Shown here one piece after another: positions 8,910 through 17,464 of a DNA stretch of 64,000 nucleotides (the stretch's first letter is position 1; each line of letters starts with the position of its first letter). The notes beneath the pieces were generated by a model, which worked only from the letters and a program-made list of their open reading frames with translations, was not told the origin of the DNA and made no database searches. Both the position numbers and the translations under genes were made by a program. The DNA comes from Nonomuraea zeae. Its GTDB lineage: Bacteria > Actinomycetota > Actinomycetes > Streptosporangiales > Streptosporangiaceae. The stretch is from the NCBI RefSeq assembly GCF_005889725.1, contig NZ_VCKX01000002.1, positions 90,528 to 154,527 of the forward strand, read 5' to 3'.

Positions 8910-10016
8910 CTACTGAGCCGCCCCGCCAGCCTGTGCGCCGCCGAACACCTCCTGGACGAGCCTCAGCGTCGCCTTCTGGAACGTCTCTCCCATGGACAGC
9001 GCGGCGTCGTCCACATAGTTCAGCGAGGCGGTCAGGGTCGTGCTGCCGTCGGGGGTGCTGTACATCAGCCCCGCGTGGCCACCGTGGCCGCCGTTGTGGG
9101 TGATGAGGGTGCCGCCGTTCGGGCTGTCCTGGACGAACACGCCCAGGCCGTAGCCGACCTTGGCCTCCGGCGTGCACATCTCGGCCAGCAGCGGGGCGGG
9201 CAGGAGCTTGCCGCCCACCAGCGCGGAGATGAACGTGTGCAGGTCCTGCGTGGTCGAGATCATGTCTCCGCCGCTCGAGATCCAGGACGGGTTCTGGCGG
9301 GTGACGTCGGCCGTCTTCTGCTCGCCGTCCTCCTCGTAGCGGTAGTAGGCGTGGGCGTGCGGTGCGGGGAGGTCCGTCTGGGTGGTCGGCGCCACGGTTC
9401 CCGACAGTCCGAGCGGCCCGATGATCAGCCGCTGCATCTCTTCGGCGTAGGTGCGGCCGGTGACCTTCTCGATCAGCAGCCTGGCCAGCACGTAGTTGGT
9501 GTTGGCGTAGCTCCAGTCCGTTCCCGGCTCGAAGCGTGCGGGCTTGGACAAGGCCAGCTCCACCAGCTCTTCCGGCCGGTAGGTCCTGAACCGGTTGTCC
9601 ACCCACTCCTGGCCCGACCAGGCGATCCCGGGCGCGAACGTCCCGTCGGGGAAGTACTCGCCGGTGAAGTTGAACACGCCGCTGGTGTGCTGCAGCAGCA
9701 TCCGGACCGTGATCCGCCGGTCGAGGCCGAGCTCGGGCAGGTAGTCATCCGCCGGGGTGTCCAGCTCGACCTTGCCCTCGGCCACCAGTTGCAGCACCAG
9801 GGTCGCGGTGAAGGTCTTGGTGACGCTGCCGATCCGGACGTGTCCGTCGATCGGCGGCTTGGCGGTCCCGCCCAGCTCGGCCACCCCGGCGCTGCCGGCC
9901 CACTCGCCCCGCTCGTCGTGCACGCGCAGCGTGATCCCGACGAAACCGGAGTCGACGATCTCCTCGATGGTCTTCTGCAGCTCCGGGCGGTCCTGCCCGG
10001 TAAGGGTGTTGGACAT
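8910..10016 (-). CDS. Serine hydrolase, beta-lactamase/DD-peptidase fold
   Basis: 368 aa class C beta-lactamase-like protein. Catalytic motifs: S64-V-T-K67 in RIGSVTKTF, Y170-A-N in SYANTNY, and a HNGGHGG motif standing for the third K/HxG element. No signal peptide, so probably cytoplasmic, or acting on imported peptides, esters or amides. AAGGAG lies 9 nt before ATG 10016. The leader and first 11 codons are nearly the same as those of the next gene upstream (10190-10594), see the repeat entries. Physiological substrate unknown; beta-lactam resistance should not be assumed. Confidence 0.85.
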   Translation of the reverse strand: MSNTLTGQDRPELQKTIEEIVDSGFVGITLRVHDERGEWAGSAGVAELGGTAKPPIDGHVRIGSVTKTFTATLVLQLVAEGKVELDTPADDYLPELGLDRRITVRMLLQHTSGVFNFTGEYFPDGTFAPGIAWSGQEWVDNRFRTYRPEELVELALSKPARFEPGTDWSYANTNYVLARLLIEKVTGRTYAEEMQRLIIGPLGLSGTVAPTTQTDLPAPHAHAYYRYEEDGEQKTADVTRQNPSWISSGGDMISTTQDLHTFISALVGGKLLPAPLLAEMCTPEAKVGYGLGVFVQDSPNGGTLITHNGGHGGHAGLMYSTPDGSTTLTASLNYVDDAALSMGETFQKATLRLVQEVFGGAQAGGAAQ

Positions 10017-10063
10017 GGTGGTGTGCTCCTTCGAGTCTGTAGGGAAATTCGAGTTGCCGTTCT
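9989..10063 (-). repeat. Duplicated leader and N-terminal coding segment, copy A
   Basis: 75 nt covering the leader, ribosome site and first codons of the serine hydrolase gene. It aligns without gaps to 10567-10641 with 58 of 75 identities by hand count, including an exact 23-nt block across the AAGGAG site and start codon and a conserved GAATTTCC box. Confidence 0.75.
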
Positions 10064-10189
10064 GGCGACCGCTGCTGACGTGCTGCGGGAAGCAGGCAGC
10101 CGGCTTGCCGGGGCGAGGATCGGCGCCGCGTCACGGGGTCCGGTGAAGGACCCCGTGACGAGCTGTGGCTGCGCAGGTCGGCATCTTCG

Positions 10190-10594
10190 TCAGGCGGCGT
10201 CGAGGGCCTCGGTGATCTTGCGGGCCATCTCGGTCAGGGTGGGGCTGGGCCGGCCCTCGTGGATCCGGGCGGCCGCTTCGATGGTGACGATGACGGTGCG
10301 GCGGAAGTTGTCGGCCTCGGCCGGGTCCTGCTGCTTGAGCAGGCTCATGCTTGCCGTCAGGGCCGGCAGCACCTGGTCGGCCAGGTCGGCCACGGTCTTG
10401 CCGTACTTCACGCCCTTGGGGGCCTTGCTGAGCACGTGCCCGACTGGGCCGGTCGCGGAGGTCAGGGCGATGGAGCCCTCGGTGGCGACCTTGTGGGCCG
10501 AGCCGGCGGCGCCGGCGGCGGACATCAGGGAGACGGCGCCCCACGCGGCGATCCGGAGGGTGAGCTGGTCCTGGTCGGTGAGGGTGATGGACAT
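10190..10594 (-). CDS. Hypothetical small protein
   Basis: 134 aa, not recognised. It is mostly alpha-helical by composition, with an alanine-rich stretch (LRIAAWGAVSLMSAAGAAGSAHKVA) that could be a weak membrane-associated helix, and a C-terminal helix EMARKITEALDAA. The start ATG 10594 has AAGGAG 9 nt upstream and lies within the duplicated leader shared with the downstream serine hydrolase gene. Both genes lie on the same strand with 173 nt between them and may be co-regulated through the common leader. The in-frame upstream extension to 10741 looks non-coding. Confidence 0.6.
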   Translation of the reverse strand: MSITLTDQDQLTLRIAAWGAVSLMSAAGAAGSAHKVATEGSIALTSATGPVGHVLSKAPKGVKYGKTVADLADQVLPALTASMSLLKQQDPAEADNFRRTVIVTIEAAARIHEGRPSPTLTEMARKITEALDAA

Positions 10595-10641
10595 GGTGGT
10601 GTGCTCCTTCTGAGCTGATAGGAAATTCGGGTGAACGGTCG
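10567..10641 (-). repeat. Duplicated leader and N-terminal coding segment, copy B
   Basis: Partner of the copy at 9989-10063, offset exactly 578 nt. It covers the leader, AAGGAG site, start codon and first codons of the small hypothetical gene. The encoded N-termini are MSITLTDQDQ here and MSNTLTGQDR in the other copy. Confidence 0.75.
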
Positions 10642-10759
10642 GCCCGGCCTTGGGGGCCGCGCCCGGTGAACCGTTCATGCGTTTACGATCGCCGACCGCC
10701 CTGATACCGGGCCGTCGCCGTCCTGACGCGCCTGCTGACACGACGCCGGACGCGGGAGA

Positions 10760-11146
10760 TCAGCCGACGCCGGGGTGGCCGCCGGGTGCGATCCATTCGG
10801 TCAGCTCGACGACGATGCCGTTGGGGTCGGTGAGACGCGTCAGCCACTCACCCCACGGGTTGCGCCGCAACTGCTCGGTGATGGGTGCGCCCTCGGTCAT
10901 CAGGCGCGCGTGTTCCCTGGCCAGATCGGTGACCGCGAAGGCCACGACCGGCTGCGCGGCCCGCTCTCGCGGCCGTTCGAGGTCGCGCCGGCGCAGCAGG
11001 ATGTCGGCGGCCGCATCGTCGCGGCCCAGCCAGGTGAAATCCGGGGTGTCGAGCACCTCGCGGAAGCCCAGATAAGTGGTGAAGAAGTGGCGGGAGCCGG
11101 CGAGATCGTCGACGGTGAAGACGACTGTCGAGGCGACAATGTTCAT
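10760..11146 (-). CDS. VOC family (glyoxalase/bleomycin-resistance fold) protein
   Basis: 128 aa, one VOC module pair: VASTVVFTVDDLAGSRHFF opens the fold, FREVLDTPDFTWLGRD follows, and the C-terminal half ends in RLTDPNGIVVELTEW, the usual DPxGNxxEL-type metal-binding strand with the final Glu present. Such proteins are often lyases, dioxygenases or binding proteins; no substrate can be assigned. The gene has no Shine-Dalgarno directly before ATG 11146. Instead a 10-codon frame with a strong AGGAGG site ends in an ATGA overlap with this start, so translation is probably coupled. It lies downstream of the LysR gene on the same strand. Confidence 0.82.
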   Translation of the reverse strand: MNIVASTVVFTVDDLAGSRHFFTTYLGFREVLDTPDFTWLGRDDAAADILLRRRDLERPRERAAQPVVAFAVTDLAREHARLMTEGAPITEQLRRNPWGEWLTRLTDPNGIVVELTEWIAPGGHPGVG

Positions 11147-11175
11147 GGTTCTGGTCGTATGCGGCTCTTGGTCAC
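11143..11175 (-). CDS. 10-codon upstream frame coupled to the VOC gene
   Basis: GTG start at 11175, preceded by AGGAGG with a 6-nt gap, encodes MTKSRIRPEP and stops with a TGA that overlaps the VOC start (ATGA). The strong ribosome site belongs to this frame and not to the VOC start. It is probably a coupling leader peptide; an attenuator role is possible but no terminator/antiterminator pair is visible. Confidence 0.5.
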   Translation of the reverse strand: MTKSRIRPEP

Positions 11176-11294
11176 GATGTTCCTCCTGTCATGGATCAAG
11201 GCTGCTGGTACGCCCCGGCCGGGGCAACGCCGGATCCTGCAACGCTGCGTTAACCGCCGAGGAGATCCGCGGCTGACGAGGGTCGCGGGCGGTG

Positions 11295-12191
11295 TCAGCC
11301 GGCGAGCGGACCCAGGTCGCGGACGACGTCGGCGAAGGCGCGGATCATGTCGTTCTCCGCGGCGCTGAGCCACACCAGCCCGAACGGCAGCGCGGCCATG
11401 TCCTTGACGGGCAGGTAAGTGATGTCGGGGCGGGGGTAGTACCAGCGCACGTGGACCGGGAAGAGGGTGACGGCCTCGCCCAGGACCGTGGCCATGAAGG
11501 CGTCCTCGAGGTTCTCCACGCTGATGGCGTGGTCGATGGCCCGGCCCCTGGGGGTGAGCTTCGGGACGTAGTTCTCGAACCAGTAGCCGGGTGCGGAGTC
11601 GAGGGCCACGTGCTGGAAATCGCCGACCGCCTCCAGGGAGACCGAGGACCATCGGGTGAGCGCGTGGTCGTTGGCCACGGCCAGCACCCTCGGCTCGGCG
11701 AAGAGCACCGGGCCCACGGTGAGATCGGGCTCCTCCACGGGCAGCCAGGTCACCAGGATGTCGGCCTCCCCGTTGCGGAGCTGGGCGAACGGATCCTGGT
11801 AGCCCGACATCCGCAGGCGCAGCTCCCACTGCGGGTGCCGGGCGCGGAAGGTGTCCCCGTAGCGGCGCAGCTCCTGGATGTTCGCCGGGAACAGGCTCAC
11901 CCGGAGCGTGCCGGTCTTGCCGCGTGCGGCCTGCCGTGCCCGCTCCAAGGTCTGCGCCAGGCCCTCGTGCACCTGGCGCAGATCGTCGCGCAACTGCTCG
12001 CCCAGGCGGGTGAGCCGGACGCTGTGGCTGTTCCTCGCGAAGAGCTCGGCTCCGATGGCTCGCTCCTGCTTCTTGATCGCCTGGCTGACCCGGGCCACTG
12101 AGACGTGCAGCCGCTCGGCTGTACGTCCGAAGTGCAGCTCCTCCGCCAACGTCAGGAAGATCTCGATGTCCCGTAGCTCCACAAGCCCCAT
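11295..12191 (-). CDS. LysR family transcriptional regulator
   Basis: 298 aa, normal LysR length. The N-terminal winged helix is ELRDIEIFLTLAEELHFGRTAERLHVSVARVSQAIKKQE, followed by a linker helix and a two-lobed effector domain starting GTLRVSLFPANIQELRRYG and ending near RDLGPLAG. The start at 12191 is set by homology; no clear ribosome site is seen and in-frame starts exist upstream to 12320. It lies between the ABC permease gene and the VOC gene on the same strand and may control either or both. Effector unknown. Confidence 0.85.
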   Translation of the reverse strand: MGLVELRDIEIFLTLAEELHFGRTAERLHVSVARVSQAIKKQERAIGAELFARNSHSVRLTRLGEQLRDDLRQVHEGLAQTLERARQAARGKTGTLRVSLFPANIQELRRYGDTFRARHPQWELRLRMSGYQDPFAQLRNGEADILVTWLPVEEPDLTVGPVLFAEPRVLAVANDHALTRWSSVSLEAVGDFQHVALDSAPGYWFENYVPKLTPRGRAIDHAISVENLEDAFMATVLGEAVTLFPVHVRWYYPRPDITYLPVKDMAALPFGLVWLSAAENDMIRAFADVVRDLGPLAG

Positions 12192-12202
12192 TCGCCCATC
12201 TG

Positions 12203-12226
12203 TGCCATGTGGTGGAAAGTGTGGCA
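12203..12226. promoter_or_regulatory. Possible LysR box upstream of the LysR gene
   Basis: TGCCA and TGGCA half-sites (12203-12207 and 12222-12226) separated by 14 nt, 12-35 nt before the LysR start. This agrees with the loose T-N11-A type symmetry of LysR sites. Weak evidence. Confidence 0.3.
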
Positions 12227-12339
12227 TATCGGGTAAATGGGAAGTTCGGCTGACCGGGCCCGAACCCGACCGTACCCAGGTCCACTCGGCCGTGACCGCG
12301 TTGGGCAGCAAGAGCGCCACGACCGGGGTGATTCAGGCG

Positions 12340-14130
12340 TCAGGCCGCTTCGGCGCTGAGGGTCTGCGCCACGGGCCGGCGGGCCGCCAGGCGGGCGGGC
12401 AGGGCGGTGAGTGCCGCCGTCGCCACGAGGATCGCGAGCATGGCGCCGAGCAGCCAGGAAGAGGGTGGTTCGGCGGCATTCCTGGCGGCGAAGAGCGAGA
12501 GCAGGCCGCCGCTCAGAGGGACGCCGATGACGGCACCGGGCAGGCTGGGCAGGAGCTGGGCGACGGACAGCCCTGCGGCGATCTGCCCGGGGGTGGCGCC
12601 GAGCGTACGCGCGATGGCCATGTTCGCCCGGGCCTCCATGGCCATGGTCCAGGTGAGCGTGATGGTGTTCACGACGGCGAGTGCGATCAGCAGGATGGTG
12701 ACGGCGAGCATCAGGCGGCGGTCGTGCTCGCCGCGCAGGTTGGGCAGGGCGGAGGAGCCGTCCAGGCCGTAGCCCCTCTCGGGCTGGACATGAAGGGTCA
12801 GCAGGGCGACGATCGCGATCGCCGTGGTGGCGGTCGAGCACGCCTGCAGCACGGCGCGGCCCGGACGGCGGGCGGTCAGCCGCAGCCCGAGCAGGAGCGG
12901 CGTGGGCAGCAGCGCGGACAGCGCGGTCAGCCAGGGCCGGTGACGGGGCTGGTGAGCGGTGACGGTCAGCGCCGTGACGGTCGCCGTACGCATGGCCCGC
13001 AGCGTGGGACGCAGCGTGGACAGCACCGCCACCGCCACGGCGAGGACCGTCGCCGTGACAACGGTGGCGGTGCCGGGGCCGGCCGCGTCACCGATCCGGC
13101 TGGCAGTGGGGCTGGCGATGGCGGGCACGGCCAGGCGGGCGATCGCCAGCCCCAGCGCGTCGCCCAGCAGCGCCACGGCCAGGTACTCGGTGAGCAGGAC
13201 GGCGGCGATCAGCCCGGGGGTGGCGCCGACGGCCTTGAGCAGCCCGGCCCGCCGGGTCTGCTGGATGGCGCGGCCCGCGGCCAGGGCCGCCACTCCGGTG
13301 ATGGCCAGGAAGCTGAGCAGCCAGCTGCCGACGATCAGGATCGGCTGGGTGTCCCTGAGGATGACCAGGTCCTGCCGGGCCGTGAACTGCCAGGTGTGGA
13401 AGTTCACCCTGAGAGTGGGGTCGCGGTGGGCGTCTATGTAGGCCTGCGCCGCGGCGGGGTGGCGCAGCTTGAGGTCCACGGCCAGGGACACCGGGAGATC
13501 CTGGGACGCCGCCAGGGCCCGGGCGTCTGATCGGGTCATCCAGGCCAGGCCGCTGTAGTCGCTGGCACCACCCCCCGGCCCGATCTGCGCCGCCCATGGG
13601 TAGATGGAGGTGGCCGCGGTCACGGCGATCCCGACGACAGGGTACGGGCGGCCGGCGATGGTGACGCGGTCGCCGACGCCGACGCCCAGCGCCGTGGCGA
13701 AGCCGCGTTCGAGTACGGTGCCGCCGGAGCGGACCCATCGACCCGAGGTCAGCAGCGGCCGGTTGATCGCGCCGGGCTTCTCGCCGAAACCCTGCACCAC
13801 CACCGGGGACGAGATGGAATCGCGCGTGGTGAGGTCGGCGTAGACGATGCGATAGGGGCCATGGTGGGCGACGACCTCGGGCTCGCTCGCCAGCGCGGCC
13901 ATGGCCGAGGTCACGGCGGAGCCCGATGCGCCGGTGAGCGCCACCATGTCCGGGCCGGCGGTGGCCGCCCGGGTCTGCTCGTACATGGCGTCGCTCACGC
14001 CGCGCACCGACAGGCCCAGGGCCATCGTGGCGGTGGCCACGGTCACCGCGAGCAGGAGCATCGCGGCCTGTGCCCGGTGCCGGCGCACGTCGGCCAGCAC
14101 CAGGCGTACGACGAGCACGACGGAGCCCAT
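12340..14130 (-). CDS. ABC transporter permease, FtsX/MacB-like
   Basis: 596 aa. The N-terminal segment AQAAMLLLAVTVATATMALGL is the first membrane helix; a large extracellular domain (about residues 45-270) follows, then helix clusters around LIVGSWLLSFLAITGVAALAAG and VLLTEYLAVALLGDALGLAIA, and a second FtsX block near LMLAVTILLIALAVVNTITLTWTMAM with the EARANMAIARTLGATPGQI coupling motif. The protein works with the ATPase encoded just upstream. GGAGGG precedes a GTG (14133) and an ATG (14130); either may be the start. Such exporters carry antibiotics, peptides or lipoproteins; the substrate here is unknown. Confidence 0.86.
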   Translation of the reverse strand: MGSVVLVVRLVLADVRRHRAQAAMLLLAVTVATATMALGLSVRGVSDAMYEQTRAATAGPDMVALTGASGSAVTSAMAALASEPEVVAHHGPYRIVYADLTTRDSISSPVVVQGFGEKPGAINRPLLTSGRWVRSGGTVLERGFATALGVGVGDRVTIAGRPYPVVGIAVTAATSIYPWAAQIGPGGGASDYSGLAWMTRSDARALAASQDLPVSLAVDLKLRHPAAAQAYIDAHRDPTLRVNFHTWQFTARQDLVILRDTQPILIVGSWLLSFLAITGVAALAAGRAIQQTRRAGLLKAVGATPGLIAAVLLTEYLAVALLGDALGLAIARLAVPAIASPTASRIGDAAGPGTATVVTATVLAVAVAVLSTLRPTLRAMRTATVTALTVTAHQPRHRPWLTALSALLPTPLLLGLRLTARRPGRAVLQACSTATTAIAIVALLTLHVQPERGYGLDGSSALPNLRGEHDRRLMLAVTILLIALAVVNTITLTWTMAMEARANMAIARTLGATPGQIAAGLSVAQLLPSLPGAVIGVPLSGGLLSLFAARNAAEPPSSWLLGAMLAILVATAALTALPARLAARRPVAQTLSAEAA

Positions 14131-14135
14131 CACGT

Positions 14136-14879
14136 TCAGCCCTCCAGCCCGATCAGCCCGCCGAGCCCGCGCGGGTGCAGGCCGGCCATCCGGGTGTCGT
14201 CGACGAACATCCCGTCGCGCATCGAGATCAGCCGGTCCGCGGTGGCCGCGACCCGTTCGTCGTGCGTGACGATCACGAGGGTCTGCCCGGCGGCCCGCAG
14301 GTCCTCGAAGATCCTCAGCACGTCGAGCGTCGCCGCGGTGTCGAGGTTGCCGGTCGGCTCGTCGGCCAGCACCACCAGCGGGTCGTTGACCAGCGCGCGG
14401 GCGATGGCGATCCGCTGACGCTGCCCGCCGGACAGCTGCGAGGGGAGATGCCGGGCGCGGCCGGTGAGCCTGACCCGTTCCAGCAGGAGGCTCGCGCGCC
14501 GCCGGGCCTCGCGCCGTGAGCGCCCGGCCAGCAGCGCGGGAAGCTCCACGTTCTCGGCCGCCGACAGCTCCTCCATCAGATGGAAAGCCTGGAAGACGAA
14601 GCCCAGCGACCGGCGCCGCAGCCGCGCCAGGGCCCGCTCGCTGAGGAGGTCGGTACGTCGGCCGGCCAGCCACACCTCCCCGGCGGTGGGCCGCTCCAGG
14701 CCACCCAGCAGGTGCAGCAGGGTCGATTTCCCGCAGCCGCTGGGCCCCATGACCGCCAGCGTCTCGCCCTCGGGCACCTCCAGGTCGACCTCGTCGACCG
14801 CGCGGACGCGGCTCTGCCCCTGACCATGCTCCTTCACCAGCCCGCGGACCCGGACCACAGCACTCTCCACGTTCACCAT
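14136..14879 (-). CDS. ABC transporter ATP-binding protein, MacB/LolD type
   Basis: 247 aa. Walker A GPSGCGKSTLLHLLGG, Q-loop region GFVFQAFHLMEELSAAENVELP, signature LSGGQRQRIAIARAL, Walker B PLVVLADEPTGNLD and the H-loop VTHDERVAA are all present, so the ATPase should be active. It powers the FtsX-like permease downstream. ATG 14879 overlaps the PadR stop codon by 7 nt and the stop lies 2-5 nt before the permease start, giving a tightly coupled PadR-ATPase-permease operon. Confidence 0.92.
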   Translation of the reverse strand: MVNVESAVVRVRGLVKEHGQGQSRVRAVDEVDLEVPEGETLAVMGPSGCGKSTLLHLLGGLERPTAGEVWLAGRRTDLLSERALARLRRRSLGFVFQAFHLMEELSAAENVELPALLAGRSRREARRRASLLLERVRLTGRARHLPSQLSGGQRQRIAIARALVNDPLVVLADEPTGNLDTAATLDVLRIFEDLRAAGQTLVIVTHDERVAATADRLISMRDGMFVDDTRMAGLHPRGLGGLIGLEG

Positions 14880-15409
14880 GCATCCTCAGCTTTGTCTCCG
14901 GCCCTGGACCAGGCCCGCTCGCAGGCTTCCAGCCAGCGCAGATCCGCGCTCAGCCGCAGCACGACCCCCTCCAGCAGCAGGACGGCGGCCGATCCCGCCG
15001 GCTCGGCCAGCACCGCGTTCTGCGCCTCACGCAGGCGGCGCAGCAGCTCACGGCGCTGGGCCGCCACGAGCTCGACCGGGTCGGCCAGCCGGGTCGCGCC
15101 CGCTGCGACGAGCTTGAGATGGAGCTCCGCGAGGTCGGGTTTCGGCCAGCCCACTTCGGAGAGCCAGGCGGTCACCCGTTGCTGCCCGGCCGCCGTCAGC
15201 GCGTAGACCTTGCGCTCCGGCCGCTCGGGCAGGCCGTCGGCCTGCTCGCAGACCACGAGCCCCGCCTTCTCCAGCCGGGCCAGGGTCACGTAGATCTGGC
15301 CGGGGTTCATCGACTCGCCCAGCGGGCCGAGACTCTGCCGGAGCAGGGCACGCAGGTGGTAGCCGTGCGACGGTTCTTTGGCGAGCAGCGCCAGCACTGC
15401 GTCCTGCAT
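14873..15409 (-). CDS. PadR family transcriptional regulator of the ABC exporter operon
   Basis: 178 aa. N-terminal winged helix with AVLALLAKEPSHGYHLRALL and the PadR signature MNPGQIYVTLARLEKAGLV, then KVYALTAAGQQRV, and a C-terminal helical dimerisation domain of the Vir_act_alpha type. It is the first gene of the operon with the ATPase and permease and is likely an autoregulating repressor released by the exported compound, as in other PadR-exporter operons. ATG 15409 follows an AGGGGG-like site. Symmetric sequence lies just upstream (15418-15448). Confidence 0.88.
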   Translation of the reverse strand: MQDAVLALLAKEPSHGYHLRALLRQSLGPLGESMNPGQIYVTLARLEKAGLVVCEQADGLPERPERKVYALTAAGQQRVTAWLSEVGWPKPDLAELHLKLVAAGATRLADPVELVAAQRRELLRRLREAQNAVLAEPAGSAAVLLLEGVVLRLSADLRWLEACERAWSRAGDKAEDAW

Positions 15410-15417
15410 TCCACCCC

Positions 15418-15448
15418 CTAACGGTTAGCCAATAGATAGCGGTTAGCC
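15418..15448. promoter_or_regulatory. Candidate PadR operator upstream of the exporter operon
   Basis: CTAAC-G-GTTAG inverted repeat at 15418-15428 and a direct repeat GGTTAGCC at 15423-15430 and 15441-15448, 18 bp apart and so nearly two helical turns. It lies immediately before the PadR ribosome site. Confidence 0.5.
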
Positions 15449-15553
15449 GGAGAGAGTGTCAAACGATCGTGCCGGGGCGGTGCCGAGCGTGGGACGCCGG
15501 CCGGAGCCCGGGCCGGCGTCGCGGTCCACCCGAGCCGGCGCGGCCGGCGCTGC

Positions 15554-16744
15554 TCACAGGGCGTCGGAGAACACCCGTTCACGTGCCTGTTCGACCCCGA
15601 TCCGCAGAGCCCCGCGCACCACGGGCCGGTCCGTGATCGTGCTCGCCACCACCCGGGGCCGGGCCAGGCACATGCGGCCGACAGCCCGCTGAACGCGACC
15701 GGCCAGCTCGTCGCCTCCGGCGGAACCGACGTGACTGCCCAGCACGACCAGCTCGGGGTCGAGCACGGCGCAGATGGAAGCGACTCCCAGAGCGATCCGC
15801 CGGGCCAGCTCGTCAAGGAAGGCCGCCCCCGCCGCACCTCCAGCGGCGGCGTCGGCGGCCGCGGCCGCCACGCTCCGGGCGGCACTGCCGGCGGCGATCC
15901 CATGCTTCTCGGCGAGCTCTCGCACTGCCCGCCAGCCCACCAGGGCCTGGAAGGCGGCGCCCACCTCGTGGCGGTCGCGATCGAAGCCGCCGTCGCTCAC
16001 GGGCGCGCCGGGCACGGGCATCCAGCCGAGCTCGCCGGCCGCGCCCACCGTCCCCCGCAGCAACTGATCGCCGACCATGACGGCCGAGCCGGGCCCGCGC
16101 CCGATCCAGACCAGTACGAAGTTGCGTACGTCGCTCGCGGCTCCCAGCGCGCGCTCGGCCATCGCGGCGAGGTTGACGTCGTTGTCGATCGTGACGGGCA
16201 GCCGCAGCCTCTGGCGGAGACCATCGATCACGTCCCCGCACCAGGCGGGCATGTCATAGCAGAAGTGAATATGGCTGGTCACCGGGTCGATGACGCCAGG
16301 GAGGCCGATTACGCACACCTGCACCTGCGCCACGTCGATCCGGGCGGCCTGGGCGAGCTCCGTCACGATCGCGTGCACCGCTTCGGCCGGATCCGCGGTG
16401 ACGTCGGTGGGGACGGTCGTCTCCGCCAGCACCCGTCCCGTGATGTCGGCGAGCACGGCGGTCGTCGTGTCCAGGTAGACCTCGACCGCGATCACGTAGC
16501 CGGACGCCGGGTTGAGCCCGTAAAGAGCGGCTGAGGGGCCGCGGCCTCCGTCCTGCTCGCCGACCTTGACGACCAGGCCGCGCTCCTCCAGCCGGGACAC
16601 GACGTGGTTGGCCGTCACCTTCGACAGTCCGGTCAGCTCGCTCACCTGCCCCCGCGTCAGCGCTCCCGACGAAGCCAGCAGCTCCACCGCGGCGCGGTCG
16701 TTCAGCTCGCGTAACAGACGCGGACGCCCAGGATTTCCGTTCAT
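15554..16744 (-). CDS. ROK family transcriptional regulator
   Basis: 396 aa. An N-terminal MarR-like winged helix (ALTRGQVSELTGLSKVTANHVVSRLEERGLV) is followed by a ROK/ASKHA fold starting SGYVIAVEVYLDTTTAVLADI, with the sugar-kinase-like signature region LPVTIDNDVNLAAMAERALG and GRGPGSAVMVGDQLLRG. The C-terminal ALDPELVVLGSHVG-like strand is present. ROK repressors usually bind a sugar or phosphosugar and repress carbohydrate genes, but no sugar transporter is adjacent here. The start ATG 16744 is set by homology. Divergent from a DUF5946-like gene. Confidence 0.87.
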   Translation of the reverse strand: MNGNPGRPRLLRELNDRAAVELLASSGALTRGQVSELTGLSKVTANHVVSRLEERGLVVKVGEQDGGRGPSAALYGLNPASGYVIAVEVYLDTTTAVLADITGRVLAETTVPTDVTADPAEAVHAIVTELAQAARIDVAQVQVCVIGLPGVIDPVTSHIHFCYDMPAWCGDVIDGLRQRLRLPVTIDNDVNLAAMAERALGAASDVRNFVLVWIGRGPGSAVMVGDQLLRGTVGAAGELGWMPVPGAPVSDGGFDRDRHEVGAAFQALVGWRAVRELAEKHGIAAGSAARSVAAAAADAAAGGAAGAAFLDELARRIALGVASICAVLDPELVVLGSHVGSAGGDELAGRVQRAVGRMCLARPRVVASTITDRPVVRGALRIGVEQARERVFSDAL

Positions 16745-16868
16745 GTGATCAATCCTGACCGGCCGCGCGTCCCCGGTGAAGCAGAATTCCGCGCCGGAAG
16801 TTTCGCCGCCGTGCCGATGGCCGATAACCCGTCGCCAGGGTTGGCGCCGGGCACCTATATTGCCGCCC

Positions 16869-17342
16869 ATGGCGGATGGTCATTGCGATTGCGGTGCGGC
16901 TGCCGGCCCCCTGGGCGGGTGCGCGGACTATTACCACGCGATTCTGGCCGAGGAGCAGGCCGATCCGGAGATGTACAAGTGGCACACTCCCGTGGTCTGC
17001 GCATATCTTCTGCAGCATTCTTCCGGAGTCGGCGAGAAGCAGCTCGACAGCCAGTTCCGCCTGCTGCAGCTTTACCTTGACGCGGGTCTCGACGCGCTGC
17101 TTCGCGTGGCGGCTCACCAGGTGGCGCGCAACAATCACCGGGCACGGTCGGGTTATGACATGAGGCCGTTGACGGCGTTCGCGCCGCTCCCGCCCGGTGC
17201 GGCTCCGCGCCATTTCCGCGCCACGTTCTGCGGTCTGCCGCTCAGGGACGGCAGCTTCGTGTTCGACGGGCACGCGGCGTACGGGAGCAGGATCGAAACC
17301 ATCGCCGGCGCGACGGTGGAGTCCTGGAAATCCGCTCGCTGA
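16869..17342 (+). CDS. DUF5946-like protein
   Basis: 157 aa. The N-terminus MADGHCDCGAAAGPLGGCADYYHAILAEE places Cys-x-Cys and a third Cys before a helix, followed by YKWHTPVVCAYLLQHSS, which looks like the conserved helix of the DUF5946 family. The middle (RLLQLYLDAGLDALLRVA) is helical and the C-terminus is a short beta region. Function unknown. The Cys/His spacing could bind a metal, but this is inference. ATG 16869 has no good ribosome site. The frame is open upstream to 16776, overlapping the ROK promoter region. Confidence 0.6.
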   Translation: MADGHCDCGAAAGPLGGCADYYHAILAEEQADPEMYKWHTPVVCAYLLQHSSGVGEKQLDSQFRLLQLYLDAGLDALLRVAAHQVARNNHRARSGYDMRPLTAFAPLPPGAAPRHFRATFCGLPLRDGSFVFDGHAAYGSRIETIAGATVESWKSAR

Positions 17343-17464
17343 AGTTGGCGGCGGTGGGCTGACCGTCACCTGACGAAAGTCGGGGTCAGGGCCGGTCGAT
17401 AGTGCAGTGTGCCGCACCCCGGGCGACTTCTACCGTTCGTTCCCAGCGAACGGAGAGGAACCCG

